Origin: Mucilaginibacter daejeonensis
Lineage (GTDB): Bacteria > Bacteroidota > Bacteroidia > Sphingobacteriales > Sphingobacteriaceae
Assembly (NCBI RefSeq): GCF_020783335.1
Contig: NZ_CP086068.1
Location: forward strand, 496,001-560,000
Direction of reading: 5' to 3'
DNA: 64,000 nucleotides
Below are positions 1 through 7,433 of the stretch, piece after piece. The notes beneath the pieces were generated by a model. It had not been told where the DNA came from, searched no databases, and worked only from the letters and a program-made list of their open reading frames with translations. The number at the start of each line of letters is the position of its first letter. Position 1 is the stretch's first letter. Position numbers and translations under genes: made by a program.

Positions 1-1
1 G

Positions 2-373
2 TCATTGTCATGGAACTTCGGTTCCCTGTGGACCAACAAGAACAAGGTGACCCAGGCACGCATTGAACGTGAGGAGACCGTGATCAACAAAGGCATCATC
101 ACTGATAATGTTAAAACAGAGGTTAACCAAAGTTACCAGCAGTATGTTAAATCGTTGGATAAGATCAAATTGCTGGAGACCTCTATAGCTCAGGCCACTG
201 AGAACAGCCGTATACTGGGATCCAAATATGCTAATAGCACTGCATCGGCCACCGATCGTGCTGATGCGGAGACCTTGTTATACCAGGCACAGATCAATCT
301 GGAGCTGGCCAAGGCCGATGCCGGACTGGCGTACTACAACCTATTAAAATCTACCGGAAAACTCACTAAATAA
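2..373 (+). CDS. TolC family outer membrane efflux protein (3' end only)
   Basis: C-terminal part of a TolC-type outer membrane channel, about 123 residues; the start lies before the window, so no start codon is assigned. The residues form the long amphipathic helices typical of TolC hairpins, with the tail pattern A..LYQAQINLELAKADAGLAYYNL followed by a short lysine-rich end. The stop is at 371-373, and the membrane fusion protein gene follows 27 bases later, then an EmrB-type transporter. This order (channel, adaptor, pump) is a standard Bacteroidetes tripartite efflux operon. Family assignment is firm from the tail and context; substrate cannot be told. Confidence 0.8.
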   Translation, partial: SLSWNFGSLWTNKNKVTQARIEREETVINKGIITDNVKTEVNQSYQQYVKSLDKIKLLETSIAQATENSRILGSKYANSTASATDRADAETLLYQAQINLELAKADAGLAYYNLLKSTGKLTK

Positions 374-400
374 TCACGCTACTACAACGCACTAAATAAA

Positions 401-1456
401 ATGGCACAAGAACAAGAAATACAGGAAAAAAAGAAACCTAATAAAGTTATCCCGATCATATTAGGTATCATCGTTATAGCCGGCCTCATCTTCGGCGTTA
501 AAGAATATCTTTACTCGACCAAACACGAGGACACTGATGACGCGCAGATAGATGCCGACATTAGCCCGGTAGTGGCCAGAGTAGGCGGTTATGTTGACAG
601 CATCTTTTTTGAAGATAACCAGCACGTTGAAAAGGGCCAGGTACTGGTCAAGATAGACGACCGCGATTACAAAGTAAAGTTAGAACAGGCACAGGCCGCA
701 CAACAAGGTGCCGGTGCTAACGTTGGTGTTACCGAATCACAGATCTTCAGCTCACAAGCTAACTCGGCCAGTGCTAAGGCTCAGGCTACTTCGGCCGCTG
801 CCAAGCTGGAGAAAATGAGAAAAGATTACGCCCGTTATGCTAACCTGGTAAAAGATGGTTCGATCACTCAACAACAATTCGATCAATCGAAATCAGATCT
901 GCAGGTAGCTCAGGCTAACTATCAGGCCGCTTTAGATCAGTACAAGGCCGCACAACAACAGGTAGGTACCGTGCGCAAGCAAGTAAAGGTGACCAATACC
1001 GGTGTTGATCAGCGCCAGGCCGATGTTGATTTTGCCAAACTGCAACTGACCTATACCACCATTAAAGCTCCTGCAAGCGGTGTCACCTCTAAAAAGAGCG
1101 TTCAGTTAGGCCAGTTGGTTCAGGCAGGTCAGACCTTGTTCTCGGTAGTGAATGACAATAGCTTGTACATTACCGCTAACTTTAAAGAGACCCAGTTAGA
1201 GCATTTACGCAACGGTCAAAAAGTAAAGATCGAGGTGGATGCTTTCCCTGATCTGGAACTGGAAGGTAACGTATATAACTTCTCGCCTGCTACAGGTGCC
1301 CGTTTCTCGCTGTTGCCTCCTGATAATGCTACCGGTAACTTCGTAAAGGTGGTGCAACGTGTTCCGGTAAAGATCAAGATCAATGCTAATAAAGAAACAC
1401 TTGACAAACTGCGCGCAGGTATGAGCGTGAACGTGTCGGTGACCACCAAAGACTAA
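401..1456 (+). CDS. emrA: HlyD/EmrA family membrane fusion protein
   Basis: Periplasmic adaptor linking the inner membrane pump encoded next to the TolC channel. The 351-residue protein has a charged cytoplasmic start, one membrane helix at about 17-37, and a biotinyl/lipoyl-like segment (SPVVARVGGYVDSIFFEDNQ) at about 50-85. A long Ala/Gln-rich coiled-coil hairpin runs over about 95-200. The second lipoyl half (TYTTIKAPASGVTSKKSV) and a beta-barrel end follow. Length and layout fit EmrA rather than the RND-type AcrA, because there is an N-terminal anchor and no lipobox. It sits between tolC (27-base gap) and emrB (6-base gap), so the three are surely co-transcribed. Substrates of such pumps are hydrophobic drugs and uncouplers; the exact one is unknown. 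Confidence 0.9.
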   Translation: MAQEQEIQEKKKPNKVIPIILGIIVIAGLIFGVKEYLYSTKHEDTDDAQIDADISPVVARVGGYVDSIFFEDNQHVEKGQVLVKIDDRDYKVKLEQAQAAQQGAGANVGVTESQIFSSQANSASAKAQATSAAAKLEKMRKDYARYANLVKDGSITQQQFDQSKSDLQVAQANYQAALDQYKAAQQQVGTVRKQVKVTNTGVDQRQADVDFAKLQLTYTTIKAPASGVTSKKSVQLGQLVQAGQTLFSVVNDNSLYITANFKETQLEHLRNGQKVKIEVDAFPDLELEGNVYNFSPATGARFSLLPPDNATGNFVKVVQRVPVKIKINANKETLDKLRAGMSVNVSVTTKD

Positions 1457-1462
1457 TTTACC

Positions 1463-3010
1463 ATGGCAGAAACAGGATTTAAAAAGTGGATCATCACCAT
1501 TACGGTGATCACAGCTTCGTTATTGGAGCTGATCGATACCACTATCGTTAACGTATCCTTGCCAACCATACAGGGTAACCTTGGTGCTACGCTTGAGGAC
1601 GTAGCCTGGATCACAACAGGCTACGCTGTAGCTAACGTTATCATCTTACCTATGTCAGGCTGGCTGGGTAGCTTTTTTGGCCGGAAGAATTACTTCCTGG
1701 CCTCGATCGTCATCTTTACTATCGCCTCCTTTCTTTGTGGCAATGCTACATCGCTTACCGAACTGGTGCTCTTCCGTATCTTACAGGGTATGGCAGGTGG
1801 CGGTCTGATCTCGACCTCGCAGGCGATCCTGCTCGAGACGTGGCCTCGCGATCAGGTGGGTACTGCCACAGCGCTATTCGGTTTGGGTGCGGTAGTAGGA
1901 CCTACCGTTGGTCCTACCATTGGTGGTTACATAACCGACCACTACTCATGGCCGTGGATCTTTTACGTGAATATACCAGTAGGTATACTGGCCGCCATAT
2001 TCACCATCATGTACGTAAAGCCTACGGCTCCTGATGGCAGGGGTAAACCCATCGACTGGTGGGGTATCGCCTTACTTGCTATTGCTGTGGGTAGTTTGCA
2101 AACTATTTTGGAAAAAGGTGAATCAGAAGATTGGTTCGCTACCCCGTACATCACTGTACTGACCGCTACCGCTGTTATTGGGGTATTGCTGTTCGTGTGG
2201 CGCGAGTTGAGTACCGATCACCCGATCGTTAACTTCGGCATCTTGCGCCACCGCAGTTTTGCCATCGGTATGTTCACCTCGTTCATATTAGGCTTCGGCT
2301 TATATGGTTCGGTGTTCGTGTTCCCGGTATTCTGCCAGGCGTTGCTCGGTTTTTCGGCGCAGCAAACGGGTGAGCTATTGTTCCCCGGTGGTATGTTCAC
2401 CATTGCCATGATGCCTTTTGTAGGTAAGATGCTCAATAAGGGTGTGCCTGCTCAATTTATGGCCACAGTAGGGATGTTCCTGTTCTTTGTGTTCACCCAC
2501 ATGCTATCAAGCTCTACACTGAGCACAGGCCGCGAAGATTTCTTTTGGCCGCTGGCGATCAGGGGTATCGGTATGGCATTATTGTTCGTACCGTTGACCA
2601 CACTGGCCATTGCCGACCTTAAAGGACCGGAGATAGGTCAGGGTACAGGTTTGAACAACATGATGCGCCAGTTAGGCGGATCATTTGGTATAGCTGCTTT
2701 AACTACGCTGATCCACATCAGGCAACAAGGGCATCGCAATAACCTGCTCATCAACATCAATGAGTATAACCCGGCATTCGTACAGCGGTTGGAAGCGGTG
2801 AAACGTGGCTTTATGGCACATGGCCACAGCCTGATCGATGCTACCAAAATGGCCTACGGTGCTATTGAAGGTACGATAACCAAGCAAGCCATGCTATTAA
2901 CTTATGATGATGCTTACTGGCTAACCGGTTTGGTGATGCTGTTCTCGATACCGTTGCTATACCTGCAACCGTTCCGCAAGAACTTGAAACCGGCCGCAGA
3001 TGCCCACTAA
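1463..3010 (+). CDS. emrB: EmrB/QacA family (DHA2) major facilitator drug exporter
   Basis: Proton-driven inner membrane exporter of the 14-helix DHA2 branch, 515 residues. The family signature LIDTTIVNVSLPTIQ lies in helix 1 (about 23-37). The motif-A-like loop GWLGSFFGRKN follows helix 2, and a glycine/proline-rich motif C (GAVVGPTVGPTIGG) lies near 143-156. Many hydrophobic spans run to a basic tail. It starts 6 bases after emrA, and a strong terminator stands 8 bases after its stop, so it closes the operon. It works with the EmrA-like adaptor and TolC to expel compounds across both membranes. The substrate cannot be read from sequence. Confidence 0.92.
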   Translation: MAETGFKKWIITITVITASLLELIDTTIVNVSLPTIQGNLGATLEDVAWITTGYAVANVIILPMSGWLGSFFGRKNYFLASIVIFTIASFLCGNATSLTELVLFRILQGMAGGGLISTSQAILLETWPRDQVGTATALFGLGAVVGPTVGPTIGGYITDHYSWPWIFYVNIPVGILAAIFTIMYVKPTAPDGRGKPIDWWGIALLAIAVGSLQTILEKGESEDWFATPYITVLTATAVIGVLLFVWRELSTDHPIVNFGILRHRSFAIGMFTSFILGFGLYGSVFVFPVFCQALLGFSAQQTGELLFPGGMFTIAMMPFVGKMLNKGVPAQFMATVGMFLFFVFTHMLSSSTLSTGREDFFWPLAIRGIGMALLFVPLTTLAIADLKGPEIGQGTGLNNMMRQLGGSFGIAALTTLIHIRQQGHRNNLLININEYNPAFVQRLEAVKRGFMAHGHSLIDATKMAYGAIEGTITKQAMLLTYDDAYWLTGLVMLFSIPLLYLQPFRKNLKPAADAH

Positions 3011-3017
3011 AATAAAA

Positions 3018-3048
3018 AAAACCGTTCTGGAGTCAGCAGAACGGTTTT
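3018..3048 (+). terminator. Intrinsic terminator of the efflux operon
   Basis: Perfect 12-base arms (AAAACCGTTCTG and its complement) around a 7-base loop, ending in a T run, just after the emrB stop. Confidence 0.85.
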
Positions 3049-3076
3049 GCATTACAATTAAATTGTTTTTGTTTTC

Positions 3077-3119
3077 GTACACAGGTACCGTGGTTGAAGG
3101 GTGGTACCTTTATGTGTAC
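3077..3119. other. Hairpin between two terminators (possible small RNA)
   Basis: GTACACA-GGTACC at 3077-3089 can pair with GGTACC (3103-3108) and TGTGTAC (3113-3119) with a four-base bulge. It lies between the emrB terminator and the strong hairpin at 3191-3230. It could be the body of a small RNA or an extra processing hairpin. No promoter was clearly seen. Confidence 0.3.
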
Positions 3120-3190
3120 AAAAGGTGTTTAATCTCTGCCATAAATTTAGTGATCGATCTAACTTAAAGCAAATATTTTAGAATAAAAAT

Positions 3191-3230
3191 AAAAAAAAGG
3201 ATAGTGTTTAACGCACTATCCTTTTTTTTA
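3191..3230. terminator. Bidirectional terminator downstream of ahpD
   Basis: GGATAGTG / CACTATCC stem with a 7-base loop, flanked by an A run on the left and a T run on the right, so it can work on both strands. On the minus strand it ends the ahpC-ahpD unit. Confidence 0.8.
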
Positions 3231-3246
3231 TAGGTAAAAATGGTAC

Positions 3247-3831
3247 TTAAAAGATCACTTTACCTGTGGCGGTGATCAATGATGAAATACGTACCGCATC
3301 AAATATACGCTCTTCGGTAGTACCCAGTTTGATCAGTGAGTCCTCATGTGCGTTCACACACATCTCGCAGCCGTTCACGGCCGATATGGCTAAGCTCATC
3401 AGTTCGAAAAATTCTTTGCCGGTAACCGGTTTCATCATCAGCTGCATGCGTATACGTGCAGGGATCTGAGTGTACTTCTCTTTTTGGGTAAAGTGACGGA
3501 AACGGTAAAAAATATTGTTAGAAGCCAGCAACGATGCACAACCTACAGCCTCGGCTATCTCGGCAGCGGTAGCACCTTGCTCCTCGGCATATTTGGTGAA
3601 ATATTGGGTAAGCGGTTTGTTAGTGTTGTTAACAGCCGTGCTCAGGGCGATAAGGCCACACTCCTTAGCACTCAGGTGTTCAGAGGTCAGTGTGCTGGCC
3701 AGATTCAGTTTCAGGTCACGCAGGTAACGTGATTCGCCTTTCTCCAGCAGGTTCAGGCTTTCGGTACGGTAATCTTTGTCAACGGCCACACTTTGCAGCA
3801 GTTCTTGTATGATCTCGGTGCTTTCGCTCAT
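3247..3831 (-). CDS. ahpD: AhpD-family alkylhydroperoxidase (carboxymuconolactone decarboxylase fold)
   Basis: Thiol peroxidase/disulfide reductase partner of AhpC, 194 residues when started at the Met of MSESTEIIQE; a nine-residue longer reading is possible but starts in poor sequence. The family active site is intact: Cys155-Glu-Met-Cys158 followed by Asn-Ala-His162. It is all-helical in prediction by eye. It lies 144 bases downstream of ahpC on the same strand, the arrangement known from mycobacterial AhpC/AhpD, where AhpD re-reduces AhpC. The role in peroxide detoxification is therefore likely. The intervening gap holds a palindromic repeat. Confidence 0.88.
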   Translation of the reverse strand: MSESTEIIQELLQSVAVDKDYRTESLNLLEKGESRYLRDLKLNLASTLTSEHLSAKECGLIALSTAVNNTNKPLTQYFTKYAEEQGATAAEIAEAVGCASLLASNNIFYRFRHFTQKEKYTQIPARIRMQLMMKPVTGKEFFELMSLAISAVNGCEMCVNAHEDSLIKLGTTEERIFDAVRISSLITATGKVIF

Positions 3832-3865
3832 GGTATATATGCAGATGTTATCTGGCAATAAAAAA

Positions 3866-3954
3866 GCGTCATCACGAGGAGTAAAGCGTTCTTTGAACTA
3901 TGCTTAAACAGTTGCTTGTCTACGCAGAGGTCGCTTCGTTCCTCGCAATGACGC
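3866..3954. repeat. Palindromic extragenic repeat between ahpC and ahpD
   Basis: Left arm 3866-3888 (GCGTCATCACGAGGAGTAAA...) and right arm 3932-3954, whose complement reads GCGTCATTGCGAGGAACGAA..., match at about 18 of 23 positions around a 43-base centre. The GTCATTGCGAGGAACGAAGC core is, from memory, a common dispersed repeat in Bacteroidetes genomes. It has no coding potential and probably folds into a long hairpin in the ahpCD transcript. Confidence 0.65.
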
Positions 3955-3975
3955 GATAAAATGATGGTTATTAAA

Positions 3976-4521
3976 TTATACGGTCAAAGTTTCCTGGCCT
4001 TTTTCCCAGTTGCAAGGGCAAAGTTCGTCGGTTTGTAAACCGTCAAGTACACGCAATACTTCTTTAACGTTACGGCCTACGTTCAGGTCGTTAACACATA
4101 CCCAACGTACAACGCCGGTAGGGTCAATGATGAAGGTAGCACGGTAAGCGATCTTTTCGGTAGGCTCCAGGATGCCCAGGTCTTCAGCTAATGATTTTGA
4201 AGTATCGGCCAGCATTGGGAATTTAAGGTCACGCAGGTCTTCGTGATCTCTTCTCCACGCAGCGTGTACGAACTCAGAATCGGTAGATGCACCGATCACG
4301 CGGGTGTCGCGGTCACGGAATTCACCGTAAGCTTTGTTGAACTCAGCGATCTCGGTAGGGCAAACAAAAGTGAAATCTTTTGGCCACCAGAACATTACGG
4401 TCCAAACGTTATCGTCGTTCACTAAAAAATCTGAAGTAATGTCTTCGAACTCTTTACCTTTTTCGATGCTTACTGCAGCTTTTTTATTAAAAGCGGGAAA
4501 TTTTTCGCCTACTGTTATCAT
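3976..4521 (-). CDS. ahpC: Peroxiredoxin AhpC
   Basis: Two-cysteine peroxiredoxin reducing hydroperoxides in the cytoplasm. Starting at MITVGEKFPAF gives 181 residues. This start is preferred over one 33 codons upstream because a -7 promoter box (4547-4554) lies inside the longer reading. The peroxidatic site FTFVCPTE places Cys54 in the usual position. The tail holds two cysteines, LCPCNW (168 and 170). From memory this resembles the three-cysteine AhpC of mycobacteria, which is recycled by AhpD; an ahpD gene follows here. It is divergent from the HPP gene, sharing a short promoter region. OxyR-type control is possible, but no clear site was recognised. Confidence 0.93.
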   Translation of the reverse strand: MITVGEKFPAFNKKAAVSIEKGKEFEDITSDFLVNDDNVWTVMFWWPKDFTFVCPTEIAEFNKAYGEFRDRDTRVIGASTDSEFVHAAWRRDHEDLRDLKFPMLADTSKSLAEDLGILEPTEKIAYRATFIIDPTGVVRWVCVNDLNVGRNVKEVLRVLDGLQTDELCPCNWEKGQETLTV

Positions 4522-4546
4522 AATGGTTGTTTTATTATAAGTATGA

Positions 4547-4554
4547 CAAAGATA
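4547..4554 (-). promoter_or_regulatory. Bacteroidetes -7 box for ahpC
   Basis: Reads TATCTTTG on the minus strand, matching TAnnTTTG, 25 bases before the ahpC start. No good -33 TTTG was found at the usual spacing. Confidence 0.5.
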
Positions 4555-4655
4555 AGCAATACTGCTCAACCATTTTATCTTAAAGATCGATAGCCTATAG
4601 CTATTATCTATATTGATCACTTTAAGTTATAGCTGCCTTTAGCAGGTATGTTAGT

Positions 4656-4663
4656 TAACTTTG
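4656..4663 (+). promoter_or_regulatory. Bacteroidetes -7 box for the HPP gene
   Basis: TAACTTTG matches TAnnTTTG and stands 29 bases before the ATG at 4693. An upstream in-frame ATG at 4648 would precede this box, so the later start is favoured. Confidence 0.5.
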
Positions 4664-4692
4664 CAGCGCATTTTTATCTTGTTGAACAAGCT

Positions 4693-5295
4693 ATGCGAAA
4701 ACACATACGCCTGCACGCCCGCCGCACCCGCTACATCATATACAAGGAGACCATGATCGATCTGAAAGAGCATCTGATCACCTTCATAGGGGCGTTCTTA
4801 GGAATAGGAGCGATCGGTTTCATGAGCAGCCAGCATTTTACAGCTTATGATAACCTGTTCCTGATCGGGTCCTTCGGGGCATCGTCCGTATTGGTTTACG
4901 GTATACCCAACAGTCCTCTGGCTCAACCACGTAATGTGATCGGTGGCCACGTGGTGTGCGCTATCATTGGTGTGATCATTCATAAGTTGATCCCAGGGGA
5001 AGTGTGGTTGAGTTCGGCTCTATCGGTCTCGTTATCGATCGTGCTCATGCAGATCACCAAGACCCTGCACCCACCGGGCGGGGCCACTGCGCTGATCGCC
5101 AACATTGGCTCGGCCAAAATTCAGGCACTGGGTTTCTTTTATGTGATCAGCCCGGTGTTTCTGGGTGTGTTGTTCCTTACACTGGTGGCTATCGTATGCA
5201 ACAATGTAGGCGGTCACCGCAGCTACCCGCGCAACAAGCACTGGTACAAGGTATGGAAACGTCGGTACGCTTATCTGAATTCGGCCGGTAAATAG
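4693..5295 (+). CDS. HPP family integral membrane protein
   Basis: Member of the HPP family (named for its His-Pro-Pro motif), 200 residues from the chosen ATG. A basic N-terminus is followed by four to five hydrophobic spans. The family marks are LAQPRNVIGGH and LHPPGGATALIA, in the expected order. The basic tail (HRSYPRNKHWYKVWKRR) is cytoplasmic. Some plant and cyanobacterial members have been linked to nitrite transport, but bacterial members are mostly uncharacterised, so no substrate is given. It is divergent from ahpC and ends at a strong bidirectional terminator shared with def. Confidence 0.85.
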   Translation: MRKHIRLHARRTRYIIYKETMIDLKEHLITFIGAFLGIGAIGFMSSQHFTAYDNLFLIGSFGASSVLVYGIPNSPLAQPRNVIGGHVVCAIIGVIIHKLIPGEVWLSSALSVSLSIVLMQITKTLHPPGGATALIANIGSAKIQALGFFYVISPVFLGVLFLTLVAIVCNNVGGHRSYPRNKHWYKVWKRRYAYLNSAGK

Positions 5296-5300
5296 TTATA

Positions 5301-5341
5301 AAATAGAAAAGGCATCTGATCAACAGATGCCTTTTCTATTT
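5301..5341. terminator. Bidirectional terminator between the HPP gene and def
   Basis: Perfect 18-base arms (AAATAGAAAAGGCATCTG and complement) with a 5-base loop between convergent genes; A and T tracts serve both strands. Confidence 0.9.
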
Positions 5342-5358
5342 ATGGTTATGTTTCCCGC

Positions 5359-5931
5359 TTATCGACCTTTTTTAGCCGCAGGGAACTTCATTTTATAATC
5401 AACTTTTACCGCGCCGCGTGAAATGTCGTTCAGGCGTTTTTCCAGTAAACGTTTCCGTAGCGGGCTTAGCTTATCGGTAAATAGTTTACCCTCAATATGG
5501 TCATACTCATGTTGGATGATGCGGGCCGCCATGCCTTTGAAGGTCTCCTGGTGGTGTACCATGTTCTCATCATAATAGGAAAGTAATACCTCGGGCTTGC
5601 GCGACACATCCTCTCTAACGTCAGGAATGCTCAGGCAGCCCTCGTTAAAGTTCCATTCCTGGCCGTTCTCCTCCACGATCTGCGCGTTCACAAATGCCTT
5701 TTTAAAGTCCTTCAGCTCCGGCTCTTCATCATCAAATGGGCTGGCATCAACCACAAAAAGCCGTTTGCTTAACCCTACCTGAGGGGCGGCCAGCCCAACG
5801 CCGCGCGCGCTGTACATGGTCTCATACATATCGGCGATCAGCTGTTTCAGTTCAGCGGTCTCATCTGCTTCAAAGTCGGCGGCTTTTTTTCTTAAAACCG
5901 GGTCACCGTAGGCAACTATAGGCAATTTCAT
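5359..5931 (-). CDS. def: Peptide deformylase
   Basis: Removes the formyl group from the N-terminal methionine of new proteins. The 190-residue protein has all three deformylase motifs: GVGLAAPQVG (about 44-53), EGCLS with the metal-binding Cys (about 98-102), and QHEYDHIEG with the two metal-ligand His and catalytic Glu (about 140-148). Length is normal for type I enzymes, with a lysine-rich tail. A TAACTTTG box ends only four bases before the ATG, so the transcript may have almost no leader. It is a single gene, convergent with the HPP gene. Confidence 0.96.
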   Translation of the reverse strand: MKLPIVAYGDPVLRKKAADFEADETAELKQLIADMYETMYSARGVGLAAPQVGLSKRLFVVDASPFDDEEPELKDFKKAFVNAQIVEENGQEWNFNEGCLSIPDVREDVSRKPEVLLSYYDENMVHHQETFKGMAARIIQHEYDHIEGKLFTDKLSPLRKRLLEKRLNDISRGAVKVDYKMKFPAAKKGR

Positions 5932-5935
5932 TCTG

Positions 5936-5943
5936 CAAAGTTA
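5936..5943 (-). promoter_or_regulatory. -7 box abutting the def start
   Basis: Reads TAACTTTG on the minus strand. A TTTT lies 19 bases upstream at the -33 place. Only four bases separate the box from the ATG, which implies a leaderless or near-leaderless mRNA. Confidence 0.5.
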
Positions 5944-6015
5944 CGGATCTGTGGCGTTATTGAAAATTTGAGCCTGATAACACTGTCATTTTTAAATGTA
6001 TCACCAAGTGGTGAA

Positions 6016-7347
6016 CTATTTATCTTTGGTGTAAGCAAAGGTGCGTCCGCCTTGTTTGAGCGTCATTTGGCTGGTGGCCGGATCAAACACCATTACGATA
6101 CCTGCCGGCTCGAACTTGAACTGGTGATCGCCCATCGCTTCCAAAGCAAACGCAGCCTGCCCTGTGGCCTGAGCCTTCAAGGTCGAACCATCCTTGGTAA
6201 CGGCGATCTTTAGAGGTATCTGTGTGCTGGAATAATTACCAAGGTACTTATCCAACTCCTCGGTCTTAAGGGTCAATGTTTTAAAGGTCGGTATCTGGTA
6301 AGGTTTGTTGAATACGATACTCAATAAGCCGATCATGATATTATTGATATTGCCGTTCACACCGTTCGATACTTCTGCCAAGGCAATACCGTCCTCTGGG
6401 AAGTAAGTGGCTTGGGATTGAAAGCCATCGATGCCGCCGGTATGGCCGTAGGCCGTGTGGTCGTCAAATTTGAAAGAGAACAGGTTCATGCCGTAGCCAT
6501 CTTTAATGGTGCGCATCAGCTTCAGGTTCTCGGCACTCACCACCTTGCCATTGAACAGGGCATTCATAAAAGTGGTAAGGTCGGTAGGGGTAGATACCAA
6601 GGCTCCGGCACCACCGGGTATGCTCATATCGGTCTCGGTAGATGGTTTCCAGGTATTATCGGCCCAGGTATAGGAATATGCCTCATTGGCCGATGCCCTG
6701 ATCTTGCCGCCGTAATAGGTGTCTTTAAGATTAAGTTTCTTGGTAATGCGAGCTTCCAGACTTTTGGCGTACGGCCTTTTGTCGAGCTTCTCGATAATAT
6801 AGCCCAGCAGCACAAAGTTGCTGTTGCTATACTCATGCTTGCTTCCCGGCTCAAACTCTGACGCGCCGGTCATTTTAGCGATCAGTTGAGCCGGTGTAGC
6901 GGGTTTATTAAGCCAGGTCTTGTAGTCAGCATCCGAAGTGAAGCTATGGATACCGCTGCTATGGTCCAGCATATGCGCAATAGTGATCTTGGCCGCATTC
7001 GGGATCTGCGGATAAAGATCAGACAGCGGTGTAGTAAGCTTCAGCTTTCCTTCCTGAATGAGCTGGAAGATCATGGCCGCCGTAAATACTTTGGAAATGG
7101 ACCCGATGCGGTACTTAGTTTTGGTTGTAGCTGGTATCTTTTGGTCGCCATACCATGCATAGCCAATGGCACGGCTGTAGAGCACTTGCCCGTTACGGGT
7201 AACGGTCACGCTCATCATGGCGCGATCATTTTTGGCCACTGCATCAAAAAGACTGTCGGCCTTGGCTTTGTTGAAGGTTTGACCAAAGCTGTTAGCCGTT
7301 TGCAGTGAAGCGGCCGCTAATACAATAAAGGTAAATTTACGAAGCAT
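6016..7347 (-). CDS. Secreted serine hydrolase of the class C beta-lactamase / DD-peptidase fold
   Basis: Exported 443-residue protein with a signal peptide of about 22 residues (MLRKFTFIVLAAASLQTANS). The beta-lactamase-fold active site is complete: Ser83-Ile-Ser-Lys86, the Tyr172-Ser-Asn174 motif, and His301-Thr-Gly-Gly304 in place of KTG. A C-terminal domain of about 100 residues after 345 resembles the extra domain of many Bacteroidetes serine hydrolases. HTGG is typical of esterase/peptidase relatives rather than true class C resistance enzymes, so a peptidoglycan-related, peptide or ester hydrolase role is more likely than antibiotic resistance. It stands alone between def and the M16 peptidase. 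Confidence 0.85.
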   Translation of the reverse strand: MLRKFTFIVLAAASLQTANSFGQTFNKAKADSLFDAVAKNDRAMMSVTVTRNGQVLYSRAIGYAWYGDQKIPATTKTKYRIGSISKVFTAAMIFQLIQEGKLKLTTPLSDLYPQIPNAAKITIAHMLDHSSGIHSFTSDADYKTWLNKPATPAQLIAKMTGASEFEPGSKHEYSNSNFVLLGYIIEKLDKRPYAKSLEARITKKLNLKDTYYGGKIRASANEAYSYTWADNTWKPSTETDMSIPGGAGALVSTPTDLTTFMNALFNGKVVSAENLKLMRTIKDGYGMNLFSFKFDDHTAYGHTGGIDGFQSQATYFPEDGIALAEVSNGVNGNINNIMIGLLSIVFNKPYQIPTFKTLTLKTEELDKYLGNYSSTQIPLKIAVTKDGSTLKAQATGQAAFALEAMGDHQFKFEPAGIVMVFDPATSQMTLKQGGRTFAYTKDK

Positions 7348-7433
7348 AGTGATAACGTTTGCCTTTGAGACGCCGGTGCGAGCACCGAGGTTACATCAAA
7401 GTTCAATATCATCACCAGGCTTTGCAGATGTGT

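Noticed and set aside
4522..4620. 33-codon upstream extension of ahpC
   Set aside because: It would start before the -7 box at 4547-4554 and is not part of the peroxiredoxin family.
6412..6861. 149-codon open frame opposite the beta-lactamase-fold gene
   Set aside because: It lies fully antisense to a gene with a complete active site, and its product has no recognisable motif; it is a shadow of the real frame.
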